From contig JAUMOL010000007.1 of the NCBI GenBank assembly GCA_031295385.1, positions 205,309 to 269,308 on the forward strand: a stretch of 64,000 nucleotides of DNA, in the 5' to 3' direction. The stretch is from Collinsella sp. (lineage in GTDB: Bacteria > Actinomycetota > Coriobacteriia > Coriobacteriales > Coriobacteriaceae). Below are positions 1 to 8,308 of the stretch, in pieces. The notes below the pieces were generated by a model, which saw nothing but the letters and a program-made list of their open reading frames with translations, ran no database searches and was not told the DNA's origin. Numbering within the stretch: position 1 is the stretch's first letter; each line of letters begins with the position of its first letter. Position numbers and translations under genes: made by a program.

Positions 1-2579
1 CCATGAGCACGGCTGCCGACGCGCAGGCCGGTGCGGTGGAGCCGATTCACCTGCTGTCCGCCCTGCTTGGTGCCGGCGAGCGCAATATCTCCGTGATCAT
101 CGAGCGCATCGGTGCCGACCCGGCTCAGCTCGCACGCTCCACACAGGATGCCATCGGCCACGCGCCCAAGGTTTCGGGCGAGGGCCAGCAGATGGGCCTG
201 TCCAACGAGCTCGTCCGCGTCATCGAAAAGGCCGAGAAGAAGGCCACCAAGATGGGCGACAGCTTTGTGGTGACCGAGCATCTGCTGATGGCGCTTGCCG
301 AGGACAAGGGCGAGGCCGGCCGCGTGCTGCGCGACGCCGGCGTCACCAAGGAGCGCATCGAGCAGGTCTACGAGGAACTGCGCGGCGATGACCGCGTGAC
401 GTCTGCCGAGGATAAGACGCAGTTTGAGGCGCTGGAGCAGTACGGACGCAATATCTGCGACCTTGCCCGCGCCGGCAAGCTCGACCCGGTCATCGGCCGT
501 ACCGACGAGATCCGTCGTACCATCCAGGTCCTGTCCCGCCGCACCAAGAACAACCCCGTGCTCATCGGTGAGCCGGGCGTCGGTAAAACGGCTATCGTCG
601 AGGGCATCGCCCAGCGTATCGTGGCCGGCGACGTGCCGAGTACGCTGCGCGACCGCGACCTCATCGAGCTCGACATGAGCGCGCTGGTCGCCGGCGCCAA
701 GTACCGCGGTGAGTTCGAGGACCGCTTGAAGGCCGTGCTCAAGGAAGTGCAAAAATCGGAAGGCAAGGTCATCCTGTTCATCGATGAGCTCCACACCATC
801 GTGGGCGCGGGTGCCACCGAGGGCTCTATGGACGCCGGCAACATCCTCAAGCCGGCGCTCGCCCGTGGCGACCTACATGCAATCGGCGCGACCACGCTCG
901 ACGAGTATCGCAAGTACATCGAGAAGGACGCGGCGCTCGCCCGCCGTTTCCAGACTGTGATGGTCTCCGAGCCTACCGTCGAGGACACCATCTCGATCCT
1001 GCGTGGCCTCAAGGAGAAGTACGAGATCTTCCACGGCGTGCATATCACCGATGGCGCGCTCGTGGCGGCTGCCGACCTCTCCGATCGCTATATCGCCGAC
1101 CGTTTCCTGCCCGACAAGGCCATCGACCTGGTCGATGAGGCCGCAAGCCGCCTGCGCATGGAGCTCGACAGCATGCCGGTCGAGATCGACGCCACCACGC
1201 GTCAGCTCACCCAGCTGCAGATCGAGGAGCAGGCACTCATGAAGGAGACCGACGACGCCTCCAAGGAGCGTCTGGAGGCCCTGCGTCAGGAGATTGCCGA
1301 GGTCCAGGAAAAGCTCAATGTGCAAAAGGCCGGCTGGCTCAACCAAAAGAACGCCATCGACCACGTGCAGGAGCTTAAGGGCCAGCTTGACGAGGCCAAG
1401 AGCGAAGAGGAGCGTGCAACGCGCAACGGCGACCTGGGCCGTGCGTCCGAGCTGCGCTTCTCCGTGATTCCGGGCCTGCAGCAGCAGATTCAGGATTCCG
1501 AGGCTGCGCTCGAGGCACAAAAGCAGCAGGACGGCGAGGGCCTCAACGAGCAGGTGACCTCCGACGAGATCGCCGAGGTCGTGAGTGCCTGGACCGGCGT
1601 GCCCGTGTCCAAGATGATGCAGGGCGAGCTCGACAAGCTGAAGGGCCTGGAGGGCGAGCTGCATAAGCGCGTCATCGGTCAGGACGAGGCCGTCTCCGCC
1701 GTCGCCGCGGCCGTACGTCGCAGCCGTGCGGGCCTCTCCGATCCGGACAAGCCCATCGGCAGCTTCTTCTTCCTGGGCCCCACCGGCGTAGGCAAGACCG
1801 AGCTCGCCAAGGCGCTTGCCGAGTGCCTGTTCGACGACGAGCGCGCGCTCGTGCGTATCGACATGTCCGAGTACATGGAGAAGTTCAGCGTCCAGCGTCT
1901 GATCGGTGCGCCCCCGGGATACGTGGGTTACGACGAGGGCGGCCAGCTCACCGAGGCCGTGCGCCGTCGTCCCTACTCCGTGATCTTGCTCGACGAGATG
2001 GAGAAGGCCCATCCGGATGTCTTTAACGTGCTGCTGCAGGTGCTTGACGACGGCCGTCTGACCGACGGTCAGGGTCGCCAGGTACCCTTCAAGAACACGA
2101 TCATCATCATGACGAGCAACGTGGGCTCTAAGGCTATCGCCGAGCTTTCGGGCAAGGACGAGGAGGAGATGCGCCATCAGGTCGACGCTGCCATGGCTCA
2201 GACCTTCCGCCCCGAGTTCCTCAACCGTATCGACGATATCGTGGTGTTCCATCCGCTCGGCATGGCGCAGATCGAGAAGATCGTCGACATCCAGCTTGCC
2301 GACGTCCGCGCACGCCTGGCCAAGGAGCGCATGACGCTTGCCATCACCCCGGCGGCCAAGCAGATGCTCGCCGTGGGCGGCCTGGACCCCGTGTTCGGTG
2401 CCCGTCCGCTCAAGCGTCTGGTCCAGCGCGAGGTCGTGGATGCCATCGCCGCCGCCATCATCGACGGCACGGTGCGCGAGGGCGATCAGGTGACGGTCGA
2501 TGCCGACAAGGACGGCGGCTTTACCGTCGTGTGCGACAACACGCCGGCGGCCACCTACGAGGTTCCCGACGCCGAGTAG
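1..2579 (+). CDS. clpB: ATP-dependent chaperone ClpB (5' end outside window)
   Basis: This is the Hsp100/ClpB disaggregase, a cytoplasmic hexamer that works with DnaK to pull polypeptides out of aggregates. Visible in order are the Clp N-domain, AAA1 with Walker A GEPGVGKT and Walker B FIDELHT, a long coiled-coil middle domain that separates ClpB from ClpA and ClpC, AAA2 with GPTGVGKT near residue 590 and LLDEMEKAH, and the C-terminal D2-small domain. The first ATG in the window (position 3) lies inside the N-domain, just before EPIHLLSALL, so about 20 residues are missing upstream and the true start is off the window. It is followed by a strong terminator. Confidence 0.96.
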   Translation, partial: MSTAADAQAGAVEPIHLLSALLGAGERNISVIIERIGADPAQLARSTQDAIGHAPKVSGEGQQMGLSNELVRVIEKAEKKATKMGDSFVVTEHLLMALAEDKGEAGRVLRDAGVTKERIEQVYEELRGDDRVTSAEDKTQFEALEQYGRNICDLARAGKLDPVIGRTDEIRRTIQVLSRRTKNNPVLIGEPGVGKTAIVEGIAQRIVAGDVPSTLRDRDLIELDMSALVAGAKYRGEFEDRLKAVLKEVQKSEGKVILFIDELHTIVGAGATEGSMDAGNILKPALARGDLHAIGATTLDEYRKYIEKDAALARRFQTVMVSEPTVEDTISILRGLKEKYEIFHGVHITDGALVAAADLSDRYIADRFLPDKAIDLVDEAASRLRMELDSMPVEIDATTRQLTQLQIEEQALMKETDDASKERLEALRQEIAEVQEKLNVQKAGWLNQKNAIDHVQELKGQLDEAKSEEERATRNGDLGRASELRFSVIPGLQQQIQDSEAALEAQKQQDGEGLNEQVTSDEIAEVVSAWTGVPVSKMMQGELDKLKGLEGELHKRVIGQDEAVSAVAAAVRRSRAGLSDPDKPIGSFFFLGPTGVGKTELAKALAECLFDDERALVRIDMSEYMEKFSVQRLIGAPPGYVGYDEGGQLTEAVRRRPYSVILLDEMEKAHPDVFNVLLQVLDDGRLTDGQGRQVPFKNTIIIMTSNVGSKAIAELSGKDEEEMRHQVDAAMAQTFRPEFLNRIDDIVVFHPLGMAQIEKIVDIQLADVRARLAKERMTLAITPAAKQMLAVGGLDPVFGARPLKRLVQREVVDAIAAAIIDGTVREGDQVTVDADKDGGFTVVCDNTPAATYEVPDAE

Positions 2580-2626
2580 ATTTATGGGACATGCCTTAAA
2601 ATCTGCCAGCCGTTTCTAAACGCCAA

Positions 2627-2661
2627 GGGCGGCGGATCCAATTGGGTCCGCCGCCCTTTTT
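2627..2661 (+). terminator. Intrinsic terminator after clpB
   Basis: A 13-bp stem (GGGCGGCGGATCC paired with GGGTCCGCCGCCC, one G-T wobble) with an AATT loop is followed directly by TTTTT. It lies about 50 nt after the clpB stop. Confidence 0.9.
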
Positions 2662-2711
2662 CGTGCGACAATCGATGTTGTTGAACGGATGCGATGCAAG
2701 GAGATATGCAG

Positions 2712-2906
2712 ATGAAAGACGAGATCAAGACAAGCGCGCCGGCGACCGATGCCGCACCCGCCGCACCCAAGCCTGCGCCTAAGCCGGCGCCCAAGCCGCG
2801 CGACCCCTACATCCGTGCCGAGAACGAGGACGACGACGGCTACGATCCCTACAGCGATCGCCGCCCCGAGCGCGAGCCGATGTTCGAAGCCGACCCGTGG
2901 CGCTAA
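2712..2906 (+). CDS. Small Pro/Ala-rich hypothetical protein
   Basis: A 64-residue protein of unknown function. The N-terminal half is an Ala/Pro/Lys-rich, probably disordered stretch (repeated APKP). The C-terminal half is highly acidic (ENEDDDGYDPYSDRRPERE) and ends DPWR. I chose the ATG at 2712 because AAGGAG at 2698-2703 is 8 nt upstream; ATGs at 2694 and 2706 are badly placed relative to it. It lies alone between the clpB terminator and a palindromic repeat. Low complexity means homology says little, but the good ribosome binding site supports translation. Confidence 0.6.
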   Translation: MKDEIKTSAPATDAAPAAPKPAPKPAPKPRDPYIRAENEDDDGYDPYSDRRPEREPMFEADPWR

Positions 2907-2930
2907 GTGCCACCCAAAAGGCCACCAATA

Positions 2931-2996
2931 AGTTGCGGTGAAATAGGGACTGTTTTGCGGTTTGACCAGCAAAAACAGCCCTATTTCACCGCAACT
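2931..2996. repeat. Palindromic intergenic repeat, family 1, copy A
   Basis: Inverted arms AGTTGCGGTGAAATAGGG plus (A)CTGTTTT, and their complement ending CCGCAACT, around a short loop; the only defect is one bulged A. The same outer arm recurs at 15219 and 40798. It lies 25 nt after the small acidic protein and may act as a 3' end or terminator element. Confidence 0.85.
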
Positions 2997-3158
2997 GCGT
3001 TAGGGATTTTTCTACAGGGGGAGGGTAGTCAAAAAAGCCCCGTCCCAAATTGACTGCTCGGGGAGTCGCATTCGAGCTCGGTTGTCCTCTTAGCCACTCG
3101 ATATCCTTCGGAGCAATAACGGTGATAAAACTTGCTTAAGTGTTAATCAAGCTACACA
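2997..3158. other. AT-richer intergenic segment before AAA ATPase
   Basis: No coding region was found here. There is a weak CCCCG/CGGGG pairing next to an A6 run at 3031-3063 (a poor terminator on the minus strand). Base composition drops towards the AAA/DUF4143 gene, consistent with acquired DNA. Confidence 0.5.
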
Positions 3159-3220
3159 CAATCTTGCTCTCTAATTAATCAAGAATCGGTATAATTTTGA
3201 TTAGCTAGAGAGCAAGATTG
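3159..3220 (+). promoter_or_regulatory. Long palindrome over the promoter of the AAA/DUF4143 gene
   Basis: The 15-bp arms CAATCTTGCTCTCTA and TAGAGAGCAAGATTG match perfectly, and the next bases (TTAATCAA / TTGATTA) extend the symmetry to about 24 nt per arm. A TATAAT -10 hexamer (3190-3195) is in the centre. The right arm ends just before GGAG and the ATG at 3228. A bound protein or an mRNA hairpin here could control transcription or translation. Confidence 0.7.
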
Positions 3221-3227
3221 GAGAATC

Positions 3228-4580
3228 ATGGCATTCAACGACTTGATCGCCCAGAAAATAAAGGACTTTGAACAGCAGGGGGTTCCGCAGGTCTTTGAGC
3301 GAGACCTTAATCTGGGAAACCCACAGGAGCCAAAGCGCGACAACATCGTAAATGTGGTTGTGGGGGCCCGCCGTTGTGGAAAGACGTATCGCCTGTATCA
3401 GGAGATGCAGCGGCTTCAGGGCCGGGGCGTCGAGCTTGACCGGATGCTTTACTTTAATTTTGAGGACGAGCGCTTGCGCCCGTATGAGCCATCGCTGCTG
3501 GCGGACGTGCTCGACACGTTCTATGCGCTGTATCCTGCTGCTCGAACCGAGGGCGCTTACATTTTCTTTGACGAAATCCAGGAAATTCCCGAATGGGGTG
3601 CGTTTCTGCGGCGTGTAGTCGATACGGAGAAAGCGACCGTCTATGTGACGGGATCTTCTTCTAAGATGCTGTCCTCAGAGCTTAAGAGCGAGTTCAGGGG
3701 TCGTTCTCTTATACGGGAGCTTTTTCCGTTGAGTTTTTCGGAATACGTTCGGTATAAGACGGGGAGCGTTTTCGAGCCAGATGCGACCTTTTCCCCAAGC
3801 GATGCAGCGCTGCTTCGACATCATCTGATCGGATATCTTGAACGAGGGGGATTCATCGCGACGCTTGAGCAGACGCCCGCAGACGCGATTCAGCTGCTAC
3901 AGGAATATGCTTCGCGAACGGTCGCTATGGACGTCATTGAGCGTTACGACGTCAAGAACCCTCGCTTGGCATCGCTGTTCTTGACGCGGTGTATGGCATC
4001 TTCGGGACGAGAGCTGTCAGTGAACAAAGTGTACAACGAGTTCAAGAGCAGACAGATACCCGTCAGTCGTAATTCGCTCAGCGATTTACTTGAGTATTAT
4101 GAGGATGCCTACCTGTTATTTTCTGTGCCGGAGTTCACGCGTTCATTGGCAAATAACATGCGGTCTGCGTCTAAGGTCTACGCTGTCGACCCTGCGATGT
4201 TTGGAGCATTCTCTCCCGCATCAGCATTGGATCAGGGCCAGAGGCTCGAGACCGCAGTGTTCAATGCGCTAAGAAGAAGGACTCCCGCGGTGAGGACCGG
4301 CTCGGTCTGCCGCCTGCTGATCAAAGAGAAGAGCAAAAGCCATGAGGTGGACTTTGTGGCTGGGGACGCACTTCTCATGCGGGCTTATAGCCTGATTCAG
4401 GTGAGTGTGGATATGGCAAGTGAGAAAACGCGCGAGCGCGAAATTGCCGCGCTTGATGCCTCGATGGCCCAGTTCGATCTTGGCGAGTCGACAATCGTTA
4501 CCATGGATGAGCAGGCCGATATTCCATGCGAGCACGGTGCGGTACACGTTGTGCCCGCATGGAAGTGGCTCCTTGCCTAA
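3228..4580 (+). CDS. AAA-family ATPase with DUF4143 domain
   Basis: A 450-residue protein of the AAA_14/DUF4143 type, common in gut bacteria and archaea but with no settled function. Walker A is GARRCGKT (about residues 46-53) and Walker B is YIFFDEIQE; VYVTGSSSKML resembles the sensor-1 strand. The C-terminal DUF4143 part contains HEVDFV, resembling the catalytic core of PD-(D/E)XK nucleases. The start is the ATG after GGAG. The gene is monocistronic, lower in GC than its neighbours and preceded by a long palindrome overlapping its -10 box, suggesting autoregulation. A second, diverged member lies at 45076-46437. Horizontal acquisition is likely; the function is unknown. Confidence 0.85.
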   Translation: MAFNDLIAQKIKDFEQQGVPQVFERDLNLGNPQEPKRDNIVNVVVGARRCGKTYRLYQEMQRLQGRGVELDRMLYFNFEDERLRPYEPSLLADVLDTFYALYPAARTEGAYIFFDEIQEIPEWGAFLRRVVDTEKATVYVTGSSSKMLSSELKSEFRGRSLIRELFPLSFSEYVRYKTGSVFEPDATFSPSDAALLRHHLIGYLERGGFIATLEQTPADAIQLLQEYASRTVAMDVIERYDVKNPRLASLFLTRCMASSGRELSVNKVYNEFKSRQIPVSRNSLSDLLEYYEDAYLLFSVPEFTRSLANNMRSASKVYAVDPAMFGAFSPASALDQGQRLETAVFNALRRRTPAVRTGSVCRLLIKEKSKSHEVDFVAGDALLMRAYSLIQVSVDMASEKTREREIAALDASMAQFDLGESTIVTMDEQADIPCEHGAVHVVPAWKWLLA

Positions 4581-4596
4581 TCATCTACGGATCTGT

Positions 4597-4621
4597 GGGG
4601 CCAGGACCTCCTGGCCCCTTC
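4597..4621. terminator. Hairpin between convergent genes
   Basis: Perfect 9-bp stem GGGGCCAGG / CCTGGCCCC with an ACCT loop, 17 nt after the ATPase stop and before the convergent gene at 4654. The U-tract is weak (TTC). Confidence 0.65.
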
Positions 4622-4653
4622 ATCACGGTTGGGGAGCACCATGATGCGCCCGG

Positions 4654-6150
4654 CTAGTCCTGGGCTTTGATGCTCGGCATCAGAATCTGGGCGAGGTAGT
4701 CGCATTCGAGCTTGGTGGCAGCGTCGGCCTTGCCGTCTTTACCGACCAGGTCGTTTTTGATCTGGCTGTATGTGTAGCGGTTGCCGGTCGTGAGCTCGAC
4801 AAGCTCAATCGCCGTATCCATGGGGTAGGTCGACACAGGGTCCTGCGTGCGTCCATTAACGGTTTGCGGAATCACGTACGGATAGACAGGACCGCTCGCA
4901 TAGACGGTGTAGCCGTTACCTAGGCTGACCGTGCCCAAAACCGTATCGCCGTCGTCGGGCGTAAAGGTCTCGCCGTCGCGCACCGCGACGAGCGTCACGA
5001 GCGGTGTGTTGGTGTCGCCGTCCAGATAAATGCACAGCGTACTGCCGTTTTGCCAGGTGGCGACCTTGCCATACCACTCAACCGGAATATCGAGCTGATA
5101 CAGGTCCGTCGCCTTGTGTCGAGCGTCGGCATCGCGGGCGGACTGTGCCTCGCTCGCGCTCACGGCATTGACGGCGGCGTCGCGCCGCGCGGTTGCCGCC
5201 TGCTGAAGTATCTTGGCGGCCGCGGCGGAGCTCGCGCCGCCTTCCTCGGCATACTTGGCGGCGGCATCGATCTGGTCGTCAGTCACCGTGTCGGCCGAAG
5301 GCACCTTGAGCTTAAAGGTGGCCTGGGCACTCAAATCCTGCCCATCGCTCTTAATGGTGACCTGCGCCTTGGTGGTCGGGACAGTGTAGATGGTGCCGTC
5401 TTCCGCGATGGGGGATCCAGCAATGGAGAGCGTGTAATCGCCGGGCAGCAGCTTAATGCCGCGACCATGCTCGTCAACGTAGAGCGTTTCGCTCACGGAA
5501 GAACCGTCGGAATCCTGCCCGCTCACCTGTACGGGAATCTTGGAGCCAGTTGAGCAGTCGAGGCCCGCGGCATGCACGCCAATCTGCACCGACATCATCG
5601 TGTGCGCACTGGCGGCGACAGCGGCAGCCTGCTCTTGCTGGTATCCGTTCCAAGCCGCATAGCCCGCGCCGCCGGCGACGAGCGCGACGGCCACAACGCC
5701 GGCAACCATCAGGTTGCGGCGCTTGGGCGGCATCTTACGATGGCGAACCTCGGCCTCGCGTGCCGAAGGGACGGACGGTAGGGGAATATCGCCCATGGCG
5801 ATGGTCTCGTCCACGGCAGGCGCGGAGCCTAAGCCGGGGAGCTCGCGGGTGAGCGAATCCTCGGCCGGCAAGCTGTCGAGCAAGATGGTTTCCTCGCCCG
5901 TGTCGGATTCGGGCTGGTTGTCGGCCTCGCTTTCGGTGTCTTCGTGACCTGCCTCATCTTCGGCAGGCTCAACGTCGCCTGCATCCTGATCATCGGGCTG
6001 TGCCTCGATTTCCGGTTCATCCTGCACATCAACGCTCGAATCGTCAAACGCAACATCGTCAAGCGAAATCCGGTCTAGGCTCTCCAGGGCCTCGGCACAC
6101 GCTTCTGCATCTTGGGCCGCATCCTCTTGGCCCATCGTCTCATCTTTCAT
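4654..6150 (-). CDS. Single-pass membrane protein with acidic cytoplasmic N-terminus
   Basis: A 498-residue protein I cannot assign to a named family. Residues 1-150 are rich in Asp/Glu/Ser. A basic stretch (MPPKRRN) then precedes one transmembrane helix (LMVAGVVAVALVAGGAGYAAW, near 160-180), and the remaining 310 residues would be outside the cell. The outer part has beta-rich stretches, an Ala-rich helix and repeated Tyr/Thr motifs. I chose the ATG at 6150 because GGGGGATGT is just upstream, although the frame stays open further. The membrane layout, with a disordered acidic tail inside, suits an FHA or kinase substrate, but that is only inference. It is transcribed away from the 6278-6319 terminator. 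Confidence 0.7.
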   Translation of the reverse strand: MKDETMGQEDAAQDAEACAEALESLDRISLDDVAFDDSSVDVQDEPEIEAQPDDQDAGDVEPAEDEAGHEDTESEADNQPESDTGEETILLDSLPAEDSLTRELPGLGSAPAVDETIAMGDIPLPSVPSAREAEVRHRKMPPKRRNLMVAGVVAVALVAGGAGYAAWNGYQQEQAAAVAASAHTMMSVQIGVHAAGLDCSTGSKIPVQVSGQDSDGSSVSETLYVDEHGRGIKLLPGDYTLSIAGSPIAEDGTIYTVPTTKAQVTIKSDGQDLSAQATFKLKVPSADTVTDDQIDAAAKYAEEGGASSAAAAKILQQAATARRDAAVNAVSASEAQSARDADARHKATDLYQLDIPVEWYGKVATWQNGSTLCIYLDGDTNTPLVTLVAVRDGETFTPDDGDTVLGTVSLGNGYTVYASGPVYPYVIPQTVNGRTQDPVSTYPMDTAIELVELTTGNRYTYSQIKNDLVGKDGKADAATKLECDYLAQILMPSIKAQD

Positions 6151-6277
6151 ACATCCCCCAAGCTCAATATCGGGACAACACTGTACCCAAAAACGGGACC
6201 CCATAGAGCCGCCGCATGATTTGAAATCCGATTTTATATATGCGTATGTTTTTGAATAGATGAATAGAGACGCAACG

Positions 6278-6319
6278 ACAAAAGCCCCCGAAAAGCGAGC
6301 GAAACGCTTTCCGGGGGCT
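6278..6319 (-). terminator. Intrinsic terminator of the DUF5692-like gene
   Basis: Stem AGCCCCCG...CGGGGGCT with an inner AAAGCG/CGCTTT pairing; read on the minus strand it is followed by TTTTGTCG. It lies about 70 nt past the stop of the gene at 6387-7394. Confidence 0.85.
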
Positions 6320-6386
6320 CTGCGAGACATTGGATGAAAATCCTGACGGGCGGGCCTATGCCCAACTGCCAACAGCGACCAACACG

Positions 6387-7394
6387 TTACTCGGCGTGCG
6401 CGTAATCAACCTTGGCGCGGCGGGCGGTAGCCTTCTCCCAATTGCTGGTGCCCTCAAAGACATCCTGCTTGTAGGGATTGCGACCGAGCTTCTTGGCGCG
6501 GTAGGCGATGTAGATGATCGCGGCGACGTTGGCGATCAGCGCGGCAATCGAGACCGCGGTAGCGGCGCCGGGGTCGAGCGTGGAGTGGGTCACAAAGATG
6601 GACTCCTCCTGGAAGTACGGGAACACCTGGGCAAACATGCACCAAATGGCCAGCGTAAAGGCGCGGTTCTGGATCCAGCCGCCCTTGTTCCAGATAAAGG
6701 CGGCGACGGTGGGCGCCAGCAGCAGCGCAAAGCCGCAGAACCAGGAGTGGGTGGGCAGGCAGTTGTAGGTGTAGCAGAAGTTCCAGATATCGTAGGCGAT
6801 GATGTAGACCCAGGTCATGTCGGGCCACAGCATGTCGGTTTGATCCTCGGAGGCGTAGACGCTCCACCAACCGGTCATGCAGAAGATGTTGATGATACCG
6901 GCGATGCCGTTGAACACGTTGTTCCAGCCGGCCAGCTGTGTGGCGCCCTCGGAGGTGACCCAGGTGGACTCGCCCAGGACAAAGAAGTGATAGGCGCTCT
7001 CGAAGTCGGACACGACGGCGATCATGATGTTGATGGCGACGATCACAAACGGCCATGCGCGGAACCAATGCGCCTTGCCGATCTTTCCCCACTGGTACTT
7101 AATGGCAATGAAGCCCCAGCAACCGGCGAGCGCCGCGTATACCTTGGCGTAGTGGAACCAGCTGTTCTGGTACACATGGGTGGGGTTGGTGAGCGCCCAC
7201 TCGGCGCCCTGCGAAACGCCCACGGCGATGGCGACGCAGTAGATGGTCATGGCCAGCGGAGCCACGACAAAGATGATTGCCGCGCCCAGCTTGGTGCGGC
7301 GGCCGACTTCGTTGAGCACGATCAGGCCAATAAAGACCATGGCCCAGCCGGCCCAGTGGATAAGGGTATCGCTACCCCAAACATCGAACAGCAT
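6387..7394 (-). CDS. Multi-pass membrane protein, DUF5692-like
   Basis: A 335-residue integral membrane protein with about nine hydrophobic helices and many Trp/Tyr/Phe residues (e.g. NPTHVYQNSWFHYAKVY, WPDMTWVYIIAYDIWNFCYTY). It resembles the DUF5692 family, known to me mainly from anaerobic actinobacteria; the assignment comes from overall pattern recognition. CTCCTTTC just before the ATG on the plus strand is a good ribosome binding site (GAAAGGAG). It lies 63 nt downstream of tetR on the same strand, so the two are probably co-transcribed and the protein is likely under TetR control. Substrate and activity are unknown. Confidence 0.7.
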   Translation of the reverse strand: MLFDVWGSDTLIHWAGWAMVFIGLIVLNEVGRRTKLGAAIIFVVAPLAMTIYCVAIAVGVSQGAEWALTNPTHVYQNSWFHYAKVYAALAGCWGFIAIKYQWGKIGKAHWFRAWPFVIVAINIMIAVVSDFESAYHFFVLGESTWVTSEGATQLAGWNNVFNGIAGIINIFCMTGWWSVYASEDQTDMLWPDMTWVYIIAYDIWNFCYTYNCLPTHSWFCGFALLLAPTVAAFIWNKGGWIQNRAFTLAIWCMFAQVFPYFQEESIFVTHSTLDPGAATAVSIAALIANVAAIIYIAYRAKKLGRNPYKQDVFEGTSNWEKATARRAKVDYAHAE

Positions 7395-7457
7395 GCTGCT
7401 CTCCTTTCACACGCCCGCGGCCCCTCTTCTGATCGCGGGCAGTTTGGCCAAATGTCG

Positions 7458-8120
7458 TCAGTTCTGGGGCTTGCGCTCCGGATACTTGGCGGTATAGCCC
7501 TCGATGTGGAGTGTCGAGGCGATGATTTCCTTGACCGTCTCGTCGGGCACATCGGGGTGCGTGCGGATGTACATCAAAAGACCCATGATGAGGGTGTAGA
7601 ACGTCTCGTAGACATGGTCGATGCGTAGCTCATGATGGGCGACAAAATCCACCACGGTGGTGTCGCAGATATACTGCGCCACGCGCTGGACCACGTTGTG
7701 CAAAAAGCCGCCGTAGAGCGCGCCGCTGCTCGAGGTGAGCGTGCTCGGCAGCTCGTGGCCGCTGGCGACCAGGCGCTTAAAGAGCGGGGCGACGGTGTCG
7801 AGCGCGCCCTCGATATCGCCGACGGTGCGGTCGGCGTTCCACTGCTCGAGCTCGGAGATAAAACCGTCGATTGCCTCGTCCATGACGGCGGTGACGGCGG
7901 CGTCCATGTCGGCGAAGTAGTGGTAGAACAATGAACGCGTGCAGCCGGCTCGCTTGGTCACGGCCGATACCGATAGGTGGGACACGCCCAGCTCGGAGCT
8001 TACGGTGCGCACGGCATCGAGGATCTCGCGACGGCGTTCGTCGCCCGTCAGGCGCTTTGCCGCGCTATCGGATGCGGGGACGGCATCGACCACAGAGGTA
8101 CCTGCTGTGTTGTTGCCCAT
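7458..8120 (-). CDS. TetR/AcrR-family transcriptional regulator
   Basis: A 220-residue regulator. The N-terminal helix-turn-helix spans roughly residues 26-75, with the family pattern RREILDAVRTVSSELGVSHLSVSAVTKRAGCTRSLFYHYF split over three helices. The C-terminal helical ligand/dimer domain is not diagnostic. It is divergent from the FAD/Fe-S oxidoreductase at 8309, and the 190-bp gap holds two TTGAC-N5-GTCAA palindromes that are its probable operators. It likely represses itself, the downstream membrane protein and the divergent oxidoreductase. The ligand is unknown. Confidence 0.92.
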   Translation of the reverse strand: MGNNTAGTSVVDAVPASDSAAKRLTGDERRREILDAVRTVSSELGVSHLSVSAVTKRAGCTRSLFYHYFADMDAAVTAVMDEAIDGFISELEQWNADRTVGDIEGALDTVAPLFKRLVASGHELPSTLTSSSGALYGGFLHNVVQRVAQYICDTTVVDFVAHHELRIDHVYETFYTLIMGLLMYIRTHPDVPDETVKEIIASTLHIEGYTAKYPERKPQN

Positions 8121-8178
8121 GTTTTGACGCCTTTCATCCTCTTTTGCCTGACCGTTCGCCTAACAGTCTTGAATATTG

Positions 8179-8216
8179 TTGACGGTTCGTCAATACTATT
8201 TTTGACACAATGTCAA
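8179..8216. promoter_or_regulatory. Tandem TetR-type operators
   Basis: Two 15-bp near-perfect palindromes, TTGACGGTTCGTCAA (8179-8193) and TTGACACAATGTCAA (8202-8216), have centres 23 bp apart. They share TTGAC-N5-GTCAA and lie between divergent tetR and the oxidoreductase. Confidence 0.75.
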
Positions 8217-8308
8217 CAATGGCGGGTGAACGGCATGGGGCATGCCCGGCCTGCAAAAAAAGAGGGGCGCTGCGGCCTCGTCGGGCTGCGGCAAGAGAAG
8301 GGACAACC

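Noticed and set aside
873..2252. 459-codon open frame on the minus strand inside clpB
   Set aside because: It is exactly antisense to conserved ClpB domains, has no ribosome binding site or family similarity, and long antisense frames are common in high-GC genes.
3031..3063. Minus-strand terminator
   Set aside because: Only five G-C pairs with a 16-nt loop, and no minus-strand gene ends nearby.
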